Source of the DNA: Cladopsammia gracilis
Taxonomy: Eukaryota > Cnidaria > Anthozoa > Scleractinia > Dendrophylliidae
DNA: 64,000 bases
NCBI GenBank assembly: GCA_022457155.1
Contig: JAJGOT010000114.1
Location: forward strand, 389,001-453,000
Direction: 5' to 3'
The position numbers and the translations under genes are program-made. The notes beneath the pieces are model-generated. The model was not told the origin of the DNA, ran no database searches, and saw only the letters and a list, made by a program, of their open reading frames with translations. Positions 23,641-33,524 of the stretch are shown here, piece by piece. Positions within the stretch are counted from its first letter, which is position 1. Each line of letters opens with the position of its first letter.

Positions 23641-24839
23641 CGCGTCTTCTGTGCTTTGCCAACAGAGACGATTGGGGACGAGTCAGATGTTTTCCCGCGT
23701 TTGGCACCGGTCCTGTTTCCCAGCTTGCCAATGGTTTTTATTTACGTTTCACCCCCCACTGTTCCTCTGTGCCCACTGTTCCTCTGTGCGCATGTGCCGT
23801 TTGTTGTGGTGTTGTGAATGCCCAGAGATAACTGTTTGGCTTAGTTTTCGACACCTATTGCCTATCAAAAATCCCTTTTAAGTAACAATGCGTGTAAGAA
23901 GTACGCAATTCTCTATTGTTCCGCGGCATTTCGCTTTCCCCACATAAGAATGTTAAGATTTTCGTACTGAGAATACGTCAACCTATGGACAACATGGCTT
24001 TGAAATAAAATTTACTGAAACTTTATTTTAAAGCGATGTTTCTTTTGTGTTACAAGATTTCATCCAATCGCGAGACTCTAAAACAGTGGCCAAGAAAGAC
24101 TTCTAATTTTCCATGTTCCCCACATAGAATTTTTGTTGCATTAAAAATCACAATTATAGTTTTCACTAAAAGGGAATCAATTAGTAAACTAGAGAAAAAT
24201 AAATGCGCTGCCTGACGAAGTTTTGGGCGATTTTCATGTTTTAGCCAATGAGGTGGACGGTTTCAACAAAAGCTTAATTCACACCTTTCTGCATTCCGTG
24301 CATTTGGGTCATTTGCCTACTTCTTACCAGGACCATTACTTAATGTGATTTTTACAGCTATTTTAAGTACGATTTCCTGAAATCGCCTGCGCAAACTACC
24401 AGCGATTTTCCCTCAGATTTGATGGCGATATAATCACGGTTTTGAGATGCCTTTGAAGCGAGGCACACTTGATGTCAGAATAAAACACATTAACGTTCCA
24501 CTTCATGGTTAGTAAGGCAACCTTTTTGCTGACATTACACGCGTGTTGCGCACTTCACAATTAATAAATCTTAAACAAACTTCTACGAAATCGTACCAAA
24601 AATCGCTAGTAGCCGTACACAGGCGTCTTGAAAACGCATTTAAAATCACAGGACGCGGGCAAAAAGCCAGTTAAACCTCGGATGGTACAAACACTATCAA
24701 ATTGATTTCATTAATTTTGCACATTTTTCATTCGAATTTCGCCGTCTTTTTTTAGGTTCGGCCATTCGCCAAAGTGGGAACTATGCCACAATCCTCTTTA
24801 CGCAGTTAGAACAAAACAATTTAGTCATTTTAAAGAGTT
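23641..24839. other. No gene seen; downstream of DDIAS
   Basis: AT-rich intergenic DNA between the GC-rich palindrome and the probable 3' end of DDIAS. I see no frame or repeat of note. Confidence 0.5.
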
Positions 24840-24845
24840 TTTATT
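24840..24845 (-). promoter_or_regulatory. Candidate polyadenylation signal of DDIAS
   Basis: TTTATT on the plus strand reads AATAAA on the minus strand, about 150 bp downstream of the DDIAS stop codon. This is a suitable distance for a short 3' UTR. It is a six-base match in AT-rich DNA, so it is suggestive only. Confidence 0.5.
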
Positions 24846-24994
24846 TCAGAACCCTAGTAAGTTTATTAGCAACGCTCTTAAGTACCACCCTCACATAACT
24901 GTGAAGTCCCTGGGAGATCTGGGAGAGTTTCCACATCGCACGACCTAAAACGCATGACGAAATAAAGAAGGTCTGGGAATTGTGAAGGTAGAGT

Positions 24995-26637
24995 TCATAA
25001 ACTGCTGCTTGACATCGGAGAGAACAGGATTGGCGATCCTTGAACACTGATATCCTCATAACACGGACTTGTTCCTTCGAAGTCAGATAACAACGGCGAA
25101 ACTCCAGCCGGCGTCCATACTTTGTGCAAACGTTTAGAAGAAAGATTTACTCTGTGGGGTGTAGAATGAAAACTAACAGTCTGTGAATTCCGGACAAACT
25201 TGTTTTTAACTTCGAGGTGGTTTATGATCGGCTGCGTATCGGCTTCGTTTTCATTCGAACTTGGGTACGAGGCTGGTTGCGCAGGTGGGTAAAGTCGTGA
25301 TGAAGAAGAGAGATGCGAATGATCAGAGCATGAAAACAAAGATACCGAGTTCATCTCCTGCCTGCTGCACGAGTGGGTGTGGCTGCAAGGACTTCTTGTG
25401 GAAGAAAACAGGTCGGGTGTTCTCATTAAGTGTTTCGTACACCTTGAACGCGTTGATTCTCCACTGATGAGCCTTGGAGAAGAGAATAAATCTGGTGTTT
25501 CAGAGCCAACTTCTTCCACACGAGAAAGCGATTGAGAAAATAAATCAGGCGAGGAGGCCATCATCTCAAAACTTCTTTTTGACATCCCACCTCCAGAAAC
25601 TTCTTTCAGTCTATGGTGATTAACAGGCGTCCAATCTCTACAAGTGATTTGGCATCCTTGTTGGACCTCTGTTACATTTGTATCACGATCATGTGACCGT
25701 ATTATGCTCGTCTCCTCGTGTTCTAGTGACATGTTACAAACGATGTGTTCTTCATGTAACTCATCGGTAGATCCAGAGCGGCAGAAGTTCTTCCTTTGTT
25801 TAGTGCTTTCTTCACGGCAATAAGTAGATCTTTGTTGATTATTCAGGACTAAATCATTGTGTACATAAGCAGGAGAAGGGATCGTTACGCCATCTTCTAT
25901 TCTATCTTTCTCATTACAGACATGTTTGGTGAGCTCAGTGAAAACGCTTTCACAGTCTCGTAGAAATTGTGAATCTGAAGATTCAATGTCGTGCCAGTGG
26001 ACCATTTTACCTGAGTTTGAAGTAATGTTGTCGCTAAACGGTGACGTTGCAGAATCCTCGGCCTTGCAGCAGAATATGCTGCGGAAGGCGTCCTTGGATC
26101 CCATGGCAGCAGTAGGCGATAACGATTTTTTCATTGGTACTTTTCCACAATCGAGCTCTATGTCAGCCAAGAAAGCGTCCAAATCTTCGGAAGAAGGAAG
26201 ATCGGTAAACTCTGTGTAATCCTCTTTAAATGAAGTTTGAGTCAATCGACATATCACGTCGTTTAAACTCGTAATTTGTGATGACGTCACCTGTGACGTC
26301 AAGTTATCTCCTGTCATCTCACCTGAGGTCATCTCATCTGACGTCATAAGTGGTTGATGACTGCAACATTTTTCGGAGTACAAGTTTGGCGGAGTTTGTC
26401 CATCCTCTTTATTTACAGCGTCCATTTCCAAATCAGCTAGAAATGCACTGAGTTCCTCTGAAGAAGGCAAGTCATCGTACTCTGTCCATTCGTAGGCAGC
26501 CGATTGCAGCTCTTTGCCGTCGTCAAGTTTCTTGAAAACTCGAACCCCTGCTGGAGTCGTGAAATGAGTTGAACGAAGCGAGTTTGAGTTATTGCTGTTG
26601 ATGCCTTTGTTCTGCGATGAAACGTGACCGCTGTGAT
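24995..26637 (-). CDS. DDIAS: DDIAS terminal coding exon 4 (disordered regulatory region)
   Basis: The exon encodes residues 301-847 and the stop. The acceptor is a long pyrimidine tract ending TTCTGTTTTAG at 26638; its first two bases complete the split Asp codon from exon 3. The region is Ser-rich and looks disordered. Visible features are the motif DDLPSSEELSAFLADLE (about 355-371), a second copy LPSSEDLDAFLADIELD (about 447), and three PDLFS motifs (about 665, 682, 708). The human protein has one DDLPFSESLNKFLAVLE motif, and its extreme C-terminus ends in SPELFS; here the end holds SPILFSP. An in-frame TTG at 26470 is not a start. A polyadenylation signal lies 150 bp past the stop. Confidence 0.85.
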
Positions 26638-27101
26638 CTAAAACAGAAAAAACAAAACAGAAAAGCCTTTACCAAACAGCACCTTCCCTATAAAATAATA
26701 ACATGAGAAATTTAGACTTGTATGATGTTTCCTTAGTTTGCTTTGCGTACGCATTGAGTACAGCAAATAATAATAAGCGGTTACGTTAATGGCCAAAAAA
26801 AATCAAGAATGTTTCAACTACATATTTCGCAATTTACGTTTTTTTTTTTACCATATCTAATTAAAAAAAAGCCTTTCTTCTTTTGACTTAAACTTTGTTT
26901 TGGTATCGTTGCATTATAGACTGCAATAAAATTTGTTGATACATAGTACCAAGCCTTTCAACTGTCATTTGAAAACTTTCAGATGCAAATGCAATCCAAT
27001 TATCAGCCGAACCCAATTCCTTCTATAAATGATATATATCTCCCACCCATCCTCCCATCAAAAATAGCCTTCCGAGAAAATAAACGGTCAACACCAAGAA
27101 A

Positions 27102-27280
27102 TCTAAACCCCATTTCCGAGTTGCCTTTAGACTCTTTTCAAAGTGAGGCTACGTGCAAAACCATTCATATAATTACGAGGTTTGTTTCACATGCAAATAT
27201 TACTAATATCCATATGAATGGTTTTGCACTTGACCTCGGGTTAAAAAAGAGGCTAAAGACAACTCAGAAATGGGTTATCT
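27102..27280. mobile_element. Hairpin MITE, about 178 bp, in DDIAS intron 3
   Basis: Inverted arms run from AACCCCATTTCCGAGTTGCC on the left to GACAACTCAGAAATGGGTT on the right and include GTGCAAAACCATTCATAT / ATATGAATGGTTTTGCAC. The 107-codon frame crossing it is spurious. Confidence 0.88.
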
Positions 27281-28045
27281 ATAATCGGACTTTTTACTTC
27301 TATTAAAAATCACAATAACGATCACCACCTTATTTCTCATTACAACATCACTACATAATCAAACGTACAGATCATGAGAATTAAGGAAATGATCAACAAG
27401 GGCGAATTGCCTTAGAGATCATTAAATACCTTCTCCTAACAAGTTTGATAATTTACTCTATTTAGCCTCGGGTAGGGGGGGGGGGGGGGGGGGGAGGGGC
27501 ACAAAGTGCTCGCGCTAACTTTCAACATTCATAACTTCTTTTAACTTCTTTAATATGTATTCAAACGCCATCAAACTTTGTGACTTTTCCTAAAATTTAT
27601 CTGGCAAAAAACTTATTGATCACGTGACTTGATGTTTCCATAACAAGATTTTGACAGCCATGTTTTTTGAAATTTGCATATTTGTACCTTTGAATTAAGA
27701 AAAACAATGTTTATTGATATAACTTTTATATTTTTACGTCATTTAGCGTTTATTTATTGGTTTTGATTAATTTTGAGTCAATTTGGACAGTTTTTAAGAA
27801 GTTTTAAAAATCCAAGGTGGCGGATCCAAGATCGCGGCCGTATAACTAATTACATAATAACTACGTCATATGACGTCATCGTTCCATTGTGCGGAACGCA
27901 AACGAGATAGTTTTGGACGTATTATGTACCCTCTAGGTTTCATTGGCATAGTCTTAATGTTCTTGAAGTTACGGGGGGGGGGGGGGGGGGGGGGCACATT
28001 GTGTCAGGCTCAGGAACTCGAAAAAAAGCCCAGGCTGAATAGGGT
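27281..28045. other. Intron sequence with two long G-tracts
   Basis: Runs of about 20 or more G at 27474-27495 and 27970-27994 bracket AT-rich DNA. No gene is seen; a polyglycine stretch in the 90-codon frame at 27870 comes from the G-run. Confidence 0.6.
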
Positions 28046-28361
28046 TAAGGCGGGAGTTAATCTAAACGCTATTTTTCCGCCACTTGACAAGGCCTTAATG
28101 GAAATGTCCGCGTTCCAAGCAATCCAAAAACCCTCTGTTTAAAACAAAAACCCATGGTATGGGATGTTTTGTAAATTTTTGGGTGATTTTTGGGTATGTT
28201 TGGGAGGAAATAGTTTTTCTCAAAGGATTGGTAAAATTTAGAGAAATAAGAAGTATTGAAGATTTAGTGAATTTTAAAAATTAGAATTTGTAGTTAATAA
28301 TTAATAGACGAATACCAAGTTAGTCCACTAGCAACCTGGGGTGCTCTTGCGTGGGTATCGA
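28046..28361 (+). mobile_element. Penelope-type repeat fragment, same family as the window's right end
   Basis: The segment matches 63687-64000 at most positions: AAGGCGGGA.TTAA.CTAAACGC, TTTTCCGCCACTTGACA, GGAAATAGTTTTTCTCAAAG and CACTAGCAACCTGGGGTG in the same order. At the right end the matching copy is preceded by Penelope-like reverse transcriptase remnants, which gives the family assignment. Confidence 0.7.
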
Positions 28362-28372
28362 CTGTCTAATAA

Positions 28373-28548
28373 AGCAAGGCTGACTGTACAACTGGGATTA
28401 TAATATTCCTTCCAATATTTCGTCAGGCACGGCCTGACTTCTTCAGGGTACTGATTATAGCCAGTACCCTGAAGAAGTCAGGCCGTGCCTGACGAAATAA
28501 TGGAAAGAATATTATAATCCCAGTTGTACAGTCAGCCTTGCTTTATTA
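28373..28548. repeat. Near-perfect palindrome with about 85-bp arms and a hammerhead-like motif
   Basis: AGCAAGGCTGACTGTACAAC at the left is mirrored by GTTGTACAGTCAGCCTTGCT at the right, with the axis near 28455. Within each arm lies CTGAAGAAG, then a perfect 7-bp stem GTCAGGC/GCCTGAC, then GAAA (plus-strand copy 28469-28497). The layout resembles a hammerhead core with one extra base before stem II. Confidence 0.85.
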
Positions 28549-29479
28549 GTTTTCGTATTTATATTAAATTTGCTGACTAGATCCACCAGGATCCGACGCT
28601 CTTGCAGTTGTCCGTTGGCTCTTGCCATTCAGTGTTTATCGACTGTCTGTTGGTGTTCCAAATTCATTTTCTTTCTCCTATCCCTTCTAAAAACCTCTTA
28701 AAATTTCATTAAAATTCAGGTTTACCCCCGCCTTAACAAATGTATGAAGACCGGTGATGAGAATTTGCATGTGGTATTGGGGTCAAACGGTTTAATACAG
28801 ACTACGAGTAGGGGGATCACGCGAGTGTGCGCTGGCACGACTTGACGCAACGCCCCTGGGGGGGGGGGGGGGGGGAATCCCCCTCGTACCTATTAGTTGT
28901 CAAAATTTGCAGATGGTGCCAAAATTTTAATTAATTATCGTGGTACCTTTTAGGGTATTGAGTCGAAAACTGAAATGACAGAATTTGGCTTGTGTTGTTT
29001 AAGAATCGGGGGATAGAAAAACCATTTGAGCCACGTCTATCAAACAAGATTCTGGTAACTTTGAGGGTGTTTTTCAAAAATTTCAGACGAGCATCCTCGC
29101 TATTATTATATGGAAGTTCCCCCACCCCGGACGCGACGCACGCGGGTGGGAGACGATTTACACGCGCTCTCGCGTGATTGCCTGCGCGACTGAGAGAAAT
29201 CTATTTATTTGACTGTATAGTAGTGGACTTATTTTTTCCATTCTCAGATGTCTAAAATCCGCGACAAGTTTTTTTATGTTATTTTTCAAATTCTTGATAA
29301 CGAGATAAGAGTGGCGAAATTCGATTTGTTTGATACTTGAGAAACACTTATTCCCTTTCTTAAACTTAACTAATTTTAACGACGAATTATGGATTCAAAA
29401 ACCAAACAACGTTTAATGTCGTATCAAAACGTGCAACTGTGCGATTTGTTTTGTTTTTGGCTCAGTTGAGATTATTACT
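28549..29479. other. No gene seen; intron sequence with a G-tract
   Basis: A G-tract lies at 28856-28876 between GACTACGAGTAGGGGG and CCCCCTCGTAC, so another small inverted element is likely there. Nothing else is recognisable. Confidence 0.5.
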
Positions 29480-29822
29480 CCTGACAGCTATCCAAGGAGA
29501 CCTTTGAAACGTCTTACAACTTCCGCTCTGAGATCAGAAGGTACAGATCAATTGCTAAAATCTGGTTGGCTGCTTGCGGCGAAATGTAACCTGATTTTGT
29601 AAAACTACAAATAACTTTAGTTTCTCGGAATTAAAACAAGTTGAATGGGTGTGTTTTGTCTGACAGCCATGCAAGGAGACCTTTGAAGGTTCTTACAACT
29701 TCCGCTCTGAGGTCAGAGGGTACAGATAAATTGCTAAAATCTGGTTGGCTGCTTAAAGTAAAATGTAAACTGATATTGTAAAACAATAAAAAGAATGAAT
29801 GAATGAATGGGTGTGTTTTGTC
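29480..29822. repeat. Two-copy direct repeat, about 180-bp spacing
   Basis: The segment from CTGACAGCTATCCAAGGAGA to CTAAAATCTGGTTGGCTGCT recurs about 177 bp later; each copy is followed by a TGGGTGTGTTTTGTC-like end. The second copy ends in a GAAT tetranucleotide tail, as some LINE 3' ends do. No coding remnant confirms a family. Confidence 0.8.
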
Positions 29823-29840
29823 AACCTCGTTCCCAGGGTC

Positions 29841-31242
29841 TTTCTCTCTCTTCAGCTACGTCATCATCGGGAGAGACCCTGGTTGCGGCTGGTCACGTGC
29901 CACCCTGTGACAAAATATTTTCCATCGGGGTAGGGTCAATAACTACTTTCGTTCATCTCCCCGAACGAACAGAAGACGAAAGAAATGCCTGTCAAGAGGT
30001 TCATTCGTTCAAACACACGGGCATTTAACATTTTAATATGTACACCTTTGAAAGCCTCTAGTCACCTTCCAAATTCAACAAAGGTAAAAAGAGCCAGATG
30101 TTTATTTATCCAGATTTGAATTCAATATTCCCTGAACAAAATATAACATCACACGTACACATCGTTTGCTTTATAAAATGATGCTTTTATTGGCCAGAAT
30201 GTAATAATTCTTGAAGTTTACGTGCTGCATTCGTGTCTAAATCTTAGCTTGTAGATAAAATATAAAATATAATCTGTATAATGTTCCCCAATGTAATGCA
30301 TCAGCTGAATGTATGGATCTTGTCAACAAAGTGTCGATTTCGATCGGTCGCATATTCTCTGATTTTAGTTAGGTTTTTCTGCTAATTGGCCGTCTGACAG
30401 TATAAATTTAGCATAAAAGAAAGCATAAGGATAAAGATTACTTCTGTATTCGCATATTTTGGAGCCCGATACTGGCTTAATGTCGAATTCAGCTCGGTTC
30501 GTGGCATTTGTCTGCGCGAAATATTGACCGTCGCGGCGTTTGTTTCCATCCCTGAAAAAACGAGGTTTTTAACGTGCTTTCCGTCGCTCAGAGTTGACAA
30601 CAACATGAACCGCTTACAGGTCGAAAATACTTGGGTGATTACGAAATGCTTGGCTTTTATAGCTTGTTCTGATGACCGATAATACCTCTAATCGTATCAA
30701 TAACAAAATTCTCGATTGAGATCGGTCATCCGCGCGCCTATTTCTTACGTGGCGCGTGGTCACGTGGGTGTCCAATAATTGGATACCTGTAATTGGACAC
30801 CTACGTTGCGCGCGCGTCAATCAGGTGCACTTAAATGTTTTTTTTTCCTCGCTGTTTCTTCCTGCTTTCAAACTGACAGAAAATAACCTTGAGGTTTTGA
30901 GAACAAAAATCTCCACATACACTTTTTAATCTCGAATTTTGTTATTGATTCGATTAATTAGCAACTTCGTGTCGTACAATTCAGGGGTAATCGTGTTCGT
31001 AATTTCAAATCGTCTTCGCGCTACGCGCTCGGCCGATTTGAAATTACTCACCCAATTACTCCCTGAATTGTACTCCACTCAGTCCAATTACTATTGCAAA
31101 ACACTCCCCTTTCTCGGTAAAGCGACAATTATACACTTTATTACCCCTCCCCTAGCAAAAATTTTTGTTACCACTCAGATTCTGGGTGGCACGTGACCAC
31201 AGGGTCTCTCCCGATGATGACGTAGCTGAAGAGAGAGAGGCT
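29841..31242. repeat. Inverted pair of about 60 bp, one half in the TRIM 5' flank
   Basis: CTTCAGCTACGTCATCATCG with GGGAGAGACCCTG and GTCACGTGCCACCC (29841-29906) returns inverted at 31184-31242. The right copy ends only 22 bp before the TRIM start codon. Between them, 30975-31066 is another hairpin (GTACAATTCAGGG.GTAAT / ATTACTCCCTGAATTGTAC) and 30768-30807 a short palindrome around GTGTCCAATAATTGG. The remainder is intron DNA without a gene. Confidence 0.8.
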
Positions 31243-31263
31243 GTTAAACAAGCTGCTAAAACG

Positions 31264-33456
31264 ATGGAGTCTCTGTTAAAAAACCTCAAAGAGCACGTTA
31301 CATGTTCAATCTGTCTGGATACTTTCACCGATCCGAAGACAATAACCTGCCTGCACACATTCTGCTGTGAATGCTTGAAGAAACACGCACTGATCAGCCA
31401 AAGGAATGGAAAGTTTCGCTGCCCCGAGTGCCAGGCTGAAGTTGGTCTTCCCGAAGGAAACCGCTTCGATAAACTGCCGACCAGTTTTCATCATAACAGT
31501 TTACTAAGTCTTCTCGCTGTCCGACAAAGCGGCAATGGAAATGACATCAGTTGTGGCATTTGTAAGAAAAAGAGCGCAGAGATAAGTTACTGCTTGGAAT
31601 GCGCTAAATTCATGTGCAGTGACTGTGTAAACGCACATGAACTGTTTAGAAACACAGCACTCACCGAAGGACACAAGGTGACACCAGTCAAACAGTTTCA
31701 AGCTGAAGACTACGAAGCCCTGATGAAGAGGCAGTCATTTTGCCCCCGGCAGTACCACGAGCGAGAGGTGACGAGGTTTTTCTGTCTCGAATGCCAAACT
31801 TGTGTTTGCAACATATGCATCGCCACGGATCACAAGACACACCAGGTGGAACCATTGGAGAAAGCAGCGGACAGCGAGAAAGCTAACATCCTGGCAAGAG
31901 CTGAGTTAATGAAAGAAAAGAGCAAAGTTTGCAGCAAAGTAATTGATCAATTTGAACAAACAGAGCTTGAGCTACAAACTAATGTAACAAACATTAAACG
32001 TGAAGTTTGCCAAGCAGCCGATCAAATGATCGCGAAGATCGGAGAACGGAAGCGTGAGGTCATTGCCGCCCTCCAAAACACGCGCGTGTCGAGAGAAGAA
32101 ACTTTAAGATCTACAAAGACACAAGTGCAGTCCTTGCTGAAGCAAATCAACCAAGCAGTCGAGTTTGCTGAAACCCTAGTTCAAAGTTGCTCCAACTCCC
32201 ACATTATGCAGAGCAAACCGAATCTGGAGCAGCGGTTTAAAGATCTTGAAAACACTCCCGTCCCACCACTTCCGGTCAATTCCTTTCTGAAGTTTTTCAC
32301 GACTTCTGAACCAGAGAATTTGAATCTCGGTTTTACGGCAACTAGTGAACTTGTTGTAGGACTAGCCCAAGATTTCCGAGCTGGCGTAGAAGCAGAGTTT
32401 GAAGTTAAACTTGTGGATGAAGTGAAAGGGAAAGCGGTTAATGTTGAAGTGCTCGTGGAACCCGCTTATAAAGTCGGAAGTTTAACGACTTGCGAAAAAG
32501 AAGATGGAGATTTCCTGGTGAAGTTTACACCTAAAGTTCCAGGTTCCTTCAACATCACAGTAAAGATAAACGGCAAGAAGCTTGCAACCGGTCCTTACAC
32601 TGTCCAGGTGAAGGAACGGCTCATTCAGGTTGTGGGAGAGTTGGAGTTAAAAGGAGAAACTCTTCAAGAACCATGTGGGATTGCTGTGAACAGTAAAGGA
32701 CTCATCGCTGTAGCCGACGCTAAAAAACACTGTATCCTGATATTTGACAAGGAAGGACAGTATGTAAGAAATCTGGGTTGCTATGGAAACAAAGTTGGTC
32801 AGCTTTACCATCCAGTTGACGTCACATACCTAAATGATGATAACATTCTGGTGGCAGATGAATTAAATCATCGCATTCAACAATTTAACATACACAAAGG
32901 GAAATCTGTGAAGAGCTTTGGGAAGAAAGGGAAAATCGATGGTGAGTTTCAGAATCCTGCCAGCCTTTGTATGGATGGTGAAGGACGTGTTATTGTAGCT
33001 GATCACAATAATAAAAGAGTGCAGATTTTATCAGACGATGGTAAACCTGCGTTTAAATTTGGAGACAGTGGCGCAGAAAAACTTGACCGTCCCACTGCAT
33101 GTATTCAACATCACGACAAGTTCTTTGTATCTGATGGGTGGAACAATTGCTTGAAAGTTTTTGACAATTCAGGAACGTTCTTGTACATGATTGGAGAACC
33201 AGAATCTGAACCAGGCAAGGGTGATGGACAGTTGAGCTTCCCGTGGGGATTATGTCTCGAGAAATGTGGCAATCATTATAATCTTCTTGTATGCAACTTC
33301 AACCATCATCGTGTTGACCAGTTCACTGTGGACGGTTGTTTCACTGGAAAAACTGTTGATAACCCACAAATGAACCCCAGAGCAATAACGAAAACACCTG
33401 ATGGACATATTTTGGTTTTAGATTGTAAAGCGAAAAAAATATATATCCTTAAATAA
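31264..33456 (+). CDS. TRIM-NHL E3 ubiquitin ligase (TRIM2/3/71-like), intronless
   Basis: A single open frame encodes 730 residues. The ATG has a good Kozak context (A at -3, G at +4); the frame is open 33 codons further upstream, but with no ATG. A complete C3HC4 RING is visible (C14, C17, C29, H31, C34, C37, C53, C56), then a B-box1 (C97-C121), a B-box2 (C160-H193), a coiled coil (about 195-340), a filamin/IG-FLMN domain (about 358-452) and NHL repeats to the end (about 455-730). The RING should transfer ubiquitin and the NHL propeller usually binds RNA or protein targets. Anthozoans carry many such paralogues, so one-to-one orthology with TRIM2, 3 or 71 is not claimed. It lies inside DDIAS intron 3 on the opposite strand. 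The 5' flank contains half of an inverted repeat and a 119-bp tandem array follows the stop. Confidence 0.93.
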   Translation: MESLLKNLKEHVTCSICLDTFTDPKTITCLHTFCCECLKKHALISQRNGKFRCPECQAEVGLPEGNRFDKLPTSFHHNSLLSLLAVRQSGNGNDISCGICKKKSAEISYCLECAKFMCSDCVNAHELFRNTALTEGHKVTPVKQFQAEDYEALMKRQSFCPRQYHEREVTRFFCLECQTCVCNICIATDHKTHQVEPLEKAADSEKANILARAELMKEKSKVCSKVIDQFEQTELELQTNVTNIKREVCQAADQMIAKIGERKREVIAALQNTRVSREETLRSTKTQVQSLLKQINQAVEFAETLVQSCSNSHIMQSKPNLEQRFKDLENTPVPPLPVNSFLKFFTTSEPENLNLGFTATSELVVGLAQDFRAGVEAEFEVKLVDEVKGKAVNVEVLVEPAYKVGSLTTCEKEDGDFLVKFTPKVPGSFNITVKINGKKLATGPYTVQVKERLIQVVGELELKGETLQEPCGIAVNSKGLIAVADAKKHCILIFDKEGQYVRNLGCYGNKVGQLYHPVDVTYLNDDNILVADELNHRIQQFNIHKGKSVKSFGKKGKIDGEFQNPASLCMDGEGRVIVADHNNKRVQILSDDGKPAFKFGDSGAEKLDRPTACIQHHDKFFVSDGWNNCLKVFDNSGTFLYMIGEPESEPGKGDGQLSFPWGLCLEKCGNHYNLLVCNFNHHRVDQFTVDGCFTGKTVDNPQMNPRAITKTPDGHILVLDCKAKKIYILK

Positions 33457-33524
33457 GTAGCAAAATGTAAGAGATCCTGATCATACTTATGAGGACTTTC
33501 AGTAAGCAAGTGCTTAATTCACAT

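Noticed and set aside
22630..23881. Cluster of plus- and minus-strand frames up to 147 codons
   Set aside because: They coincide with GC-rich palindromes where open frames arise on both strands by symmetry.
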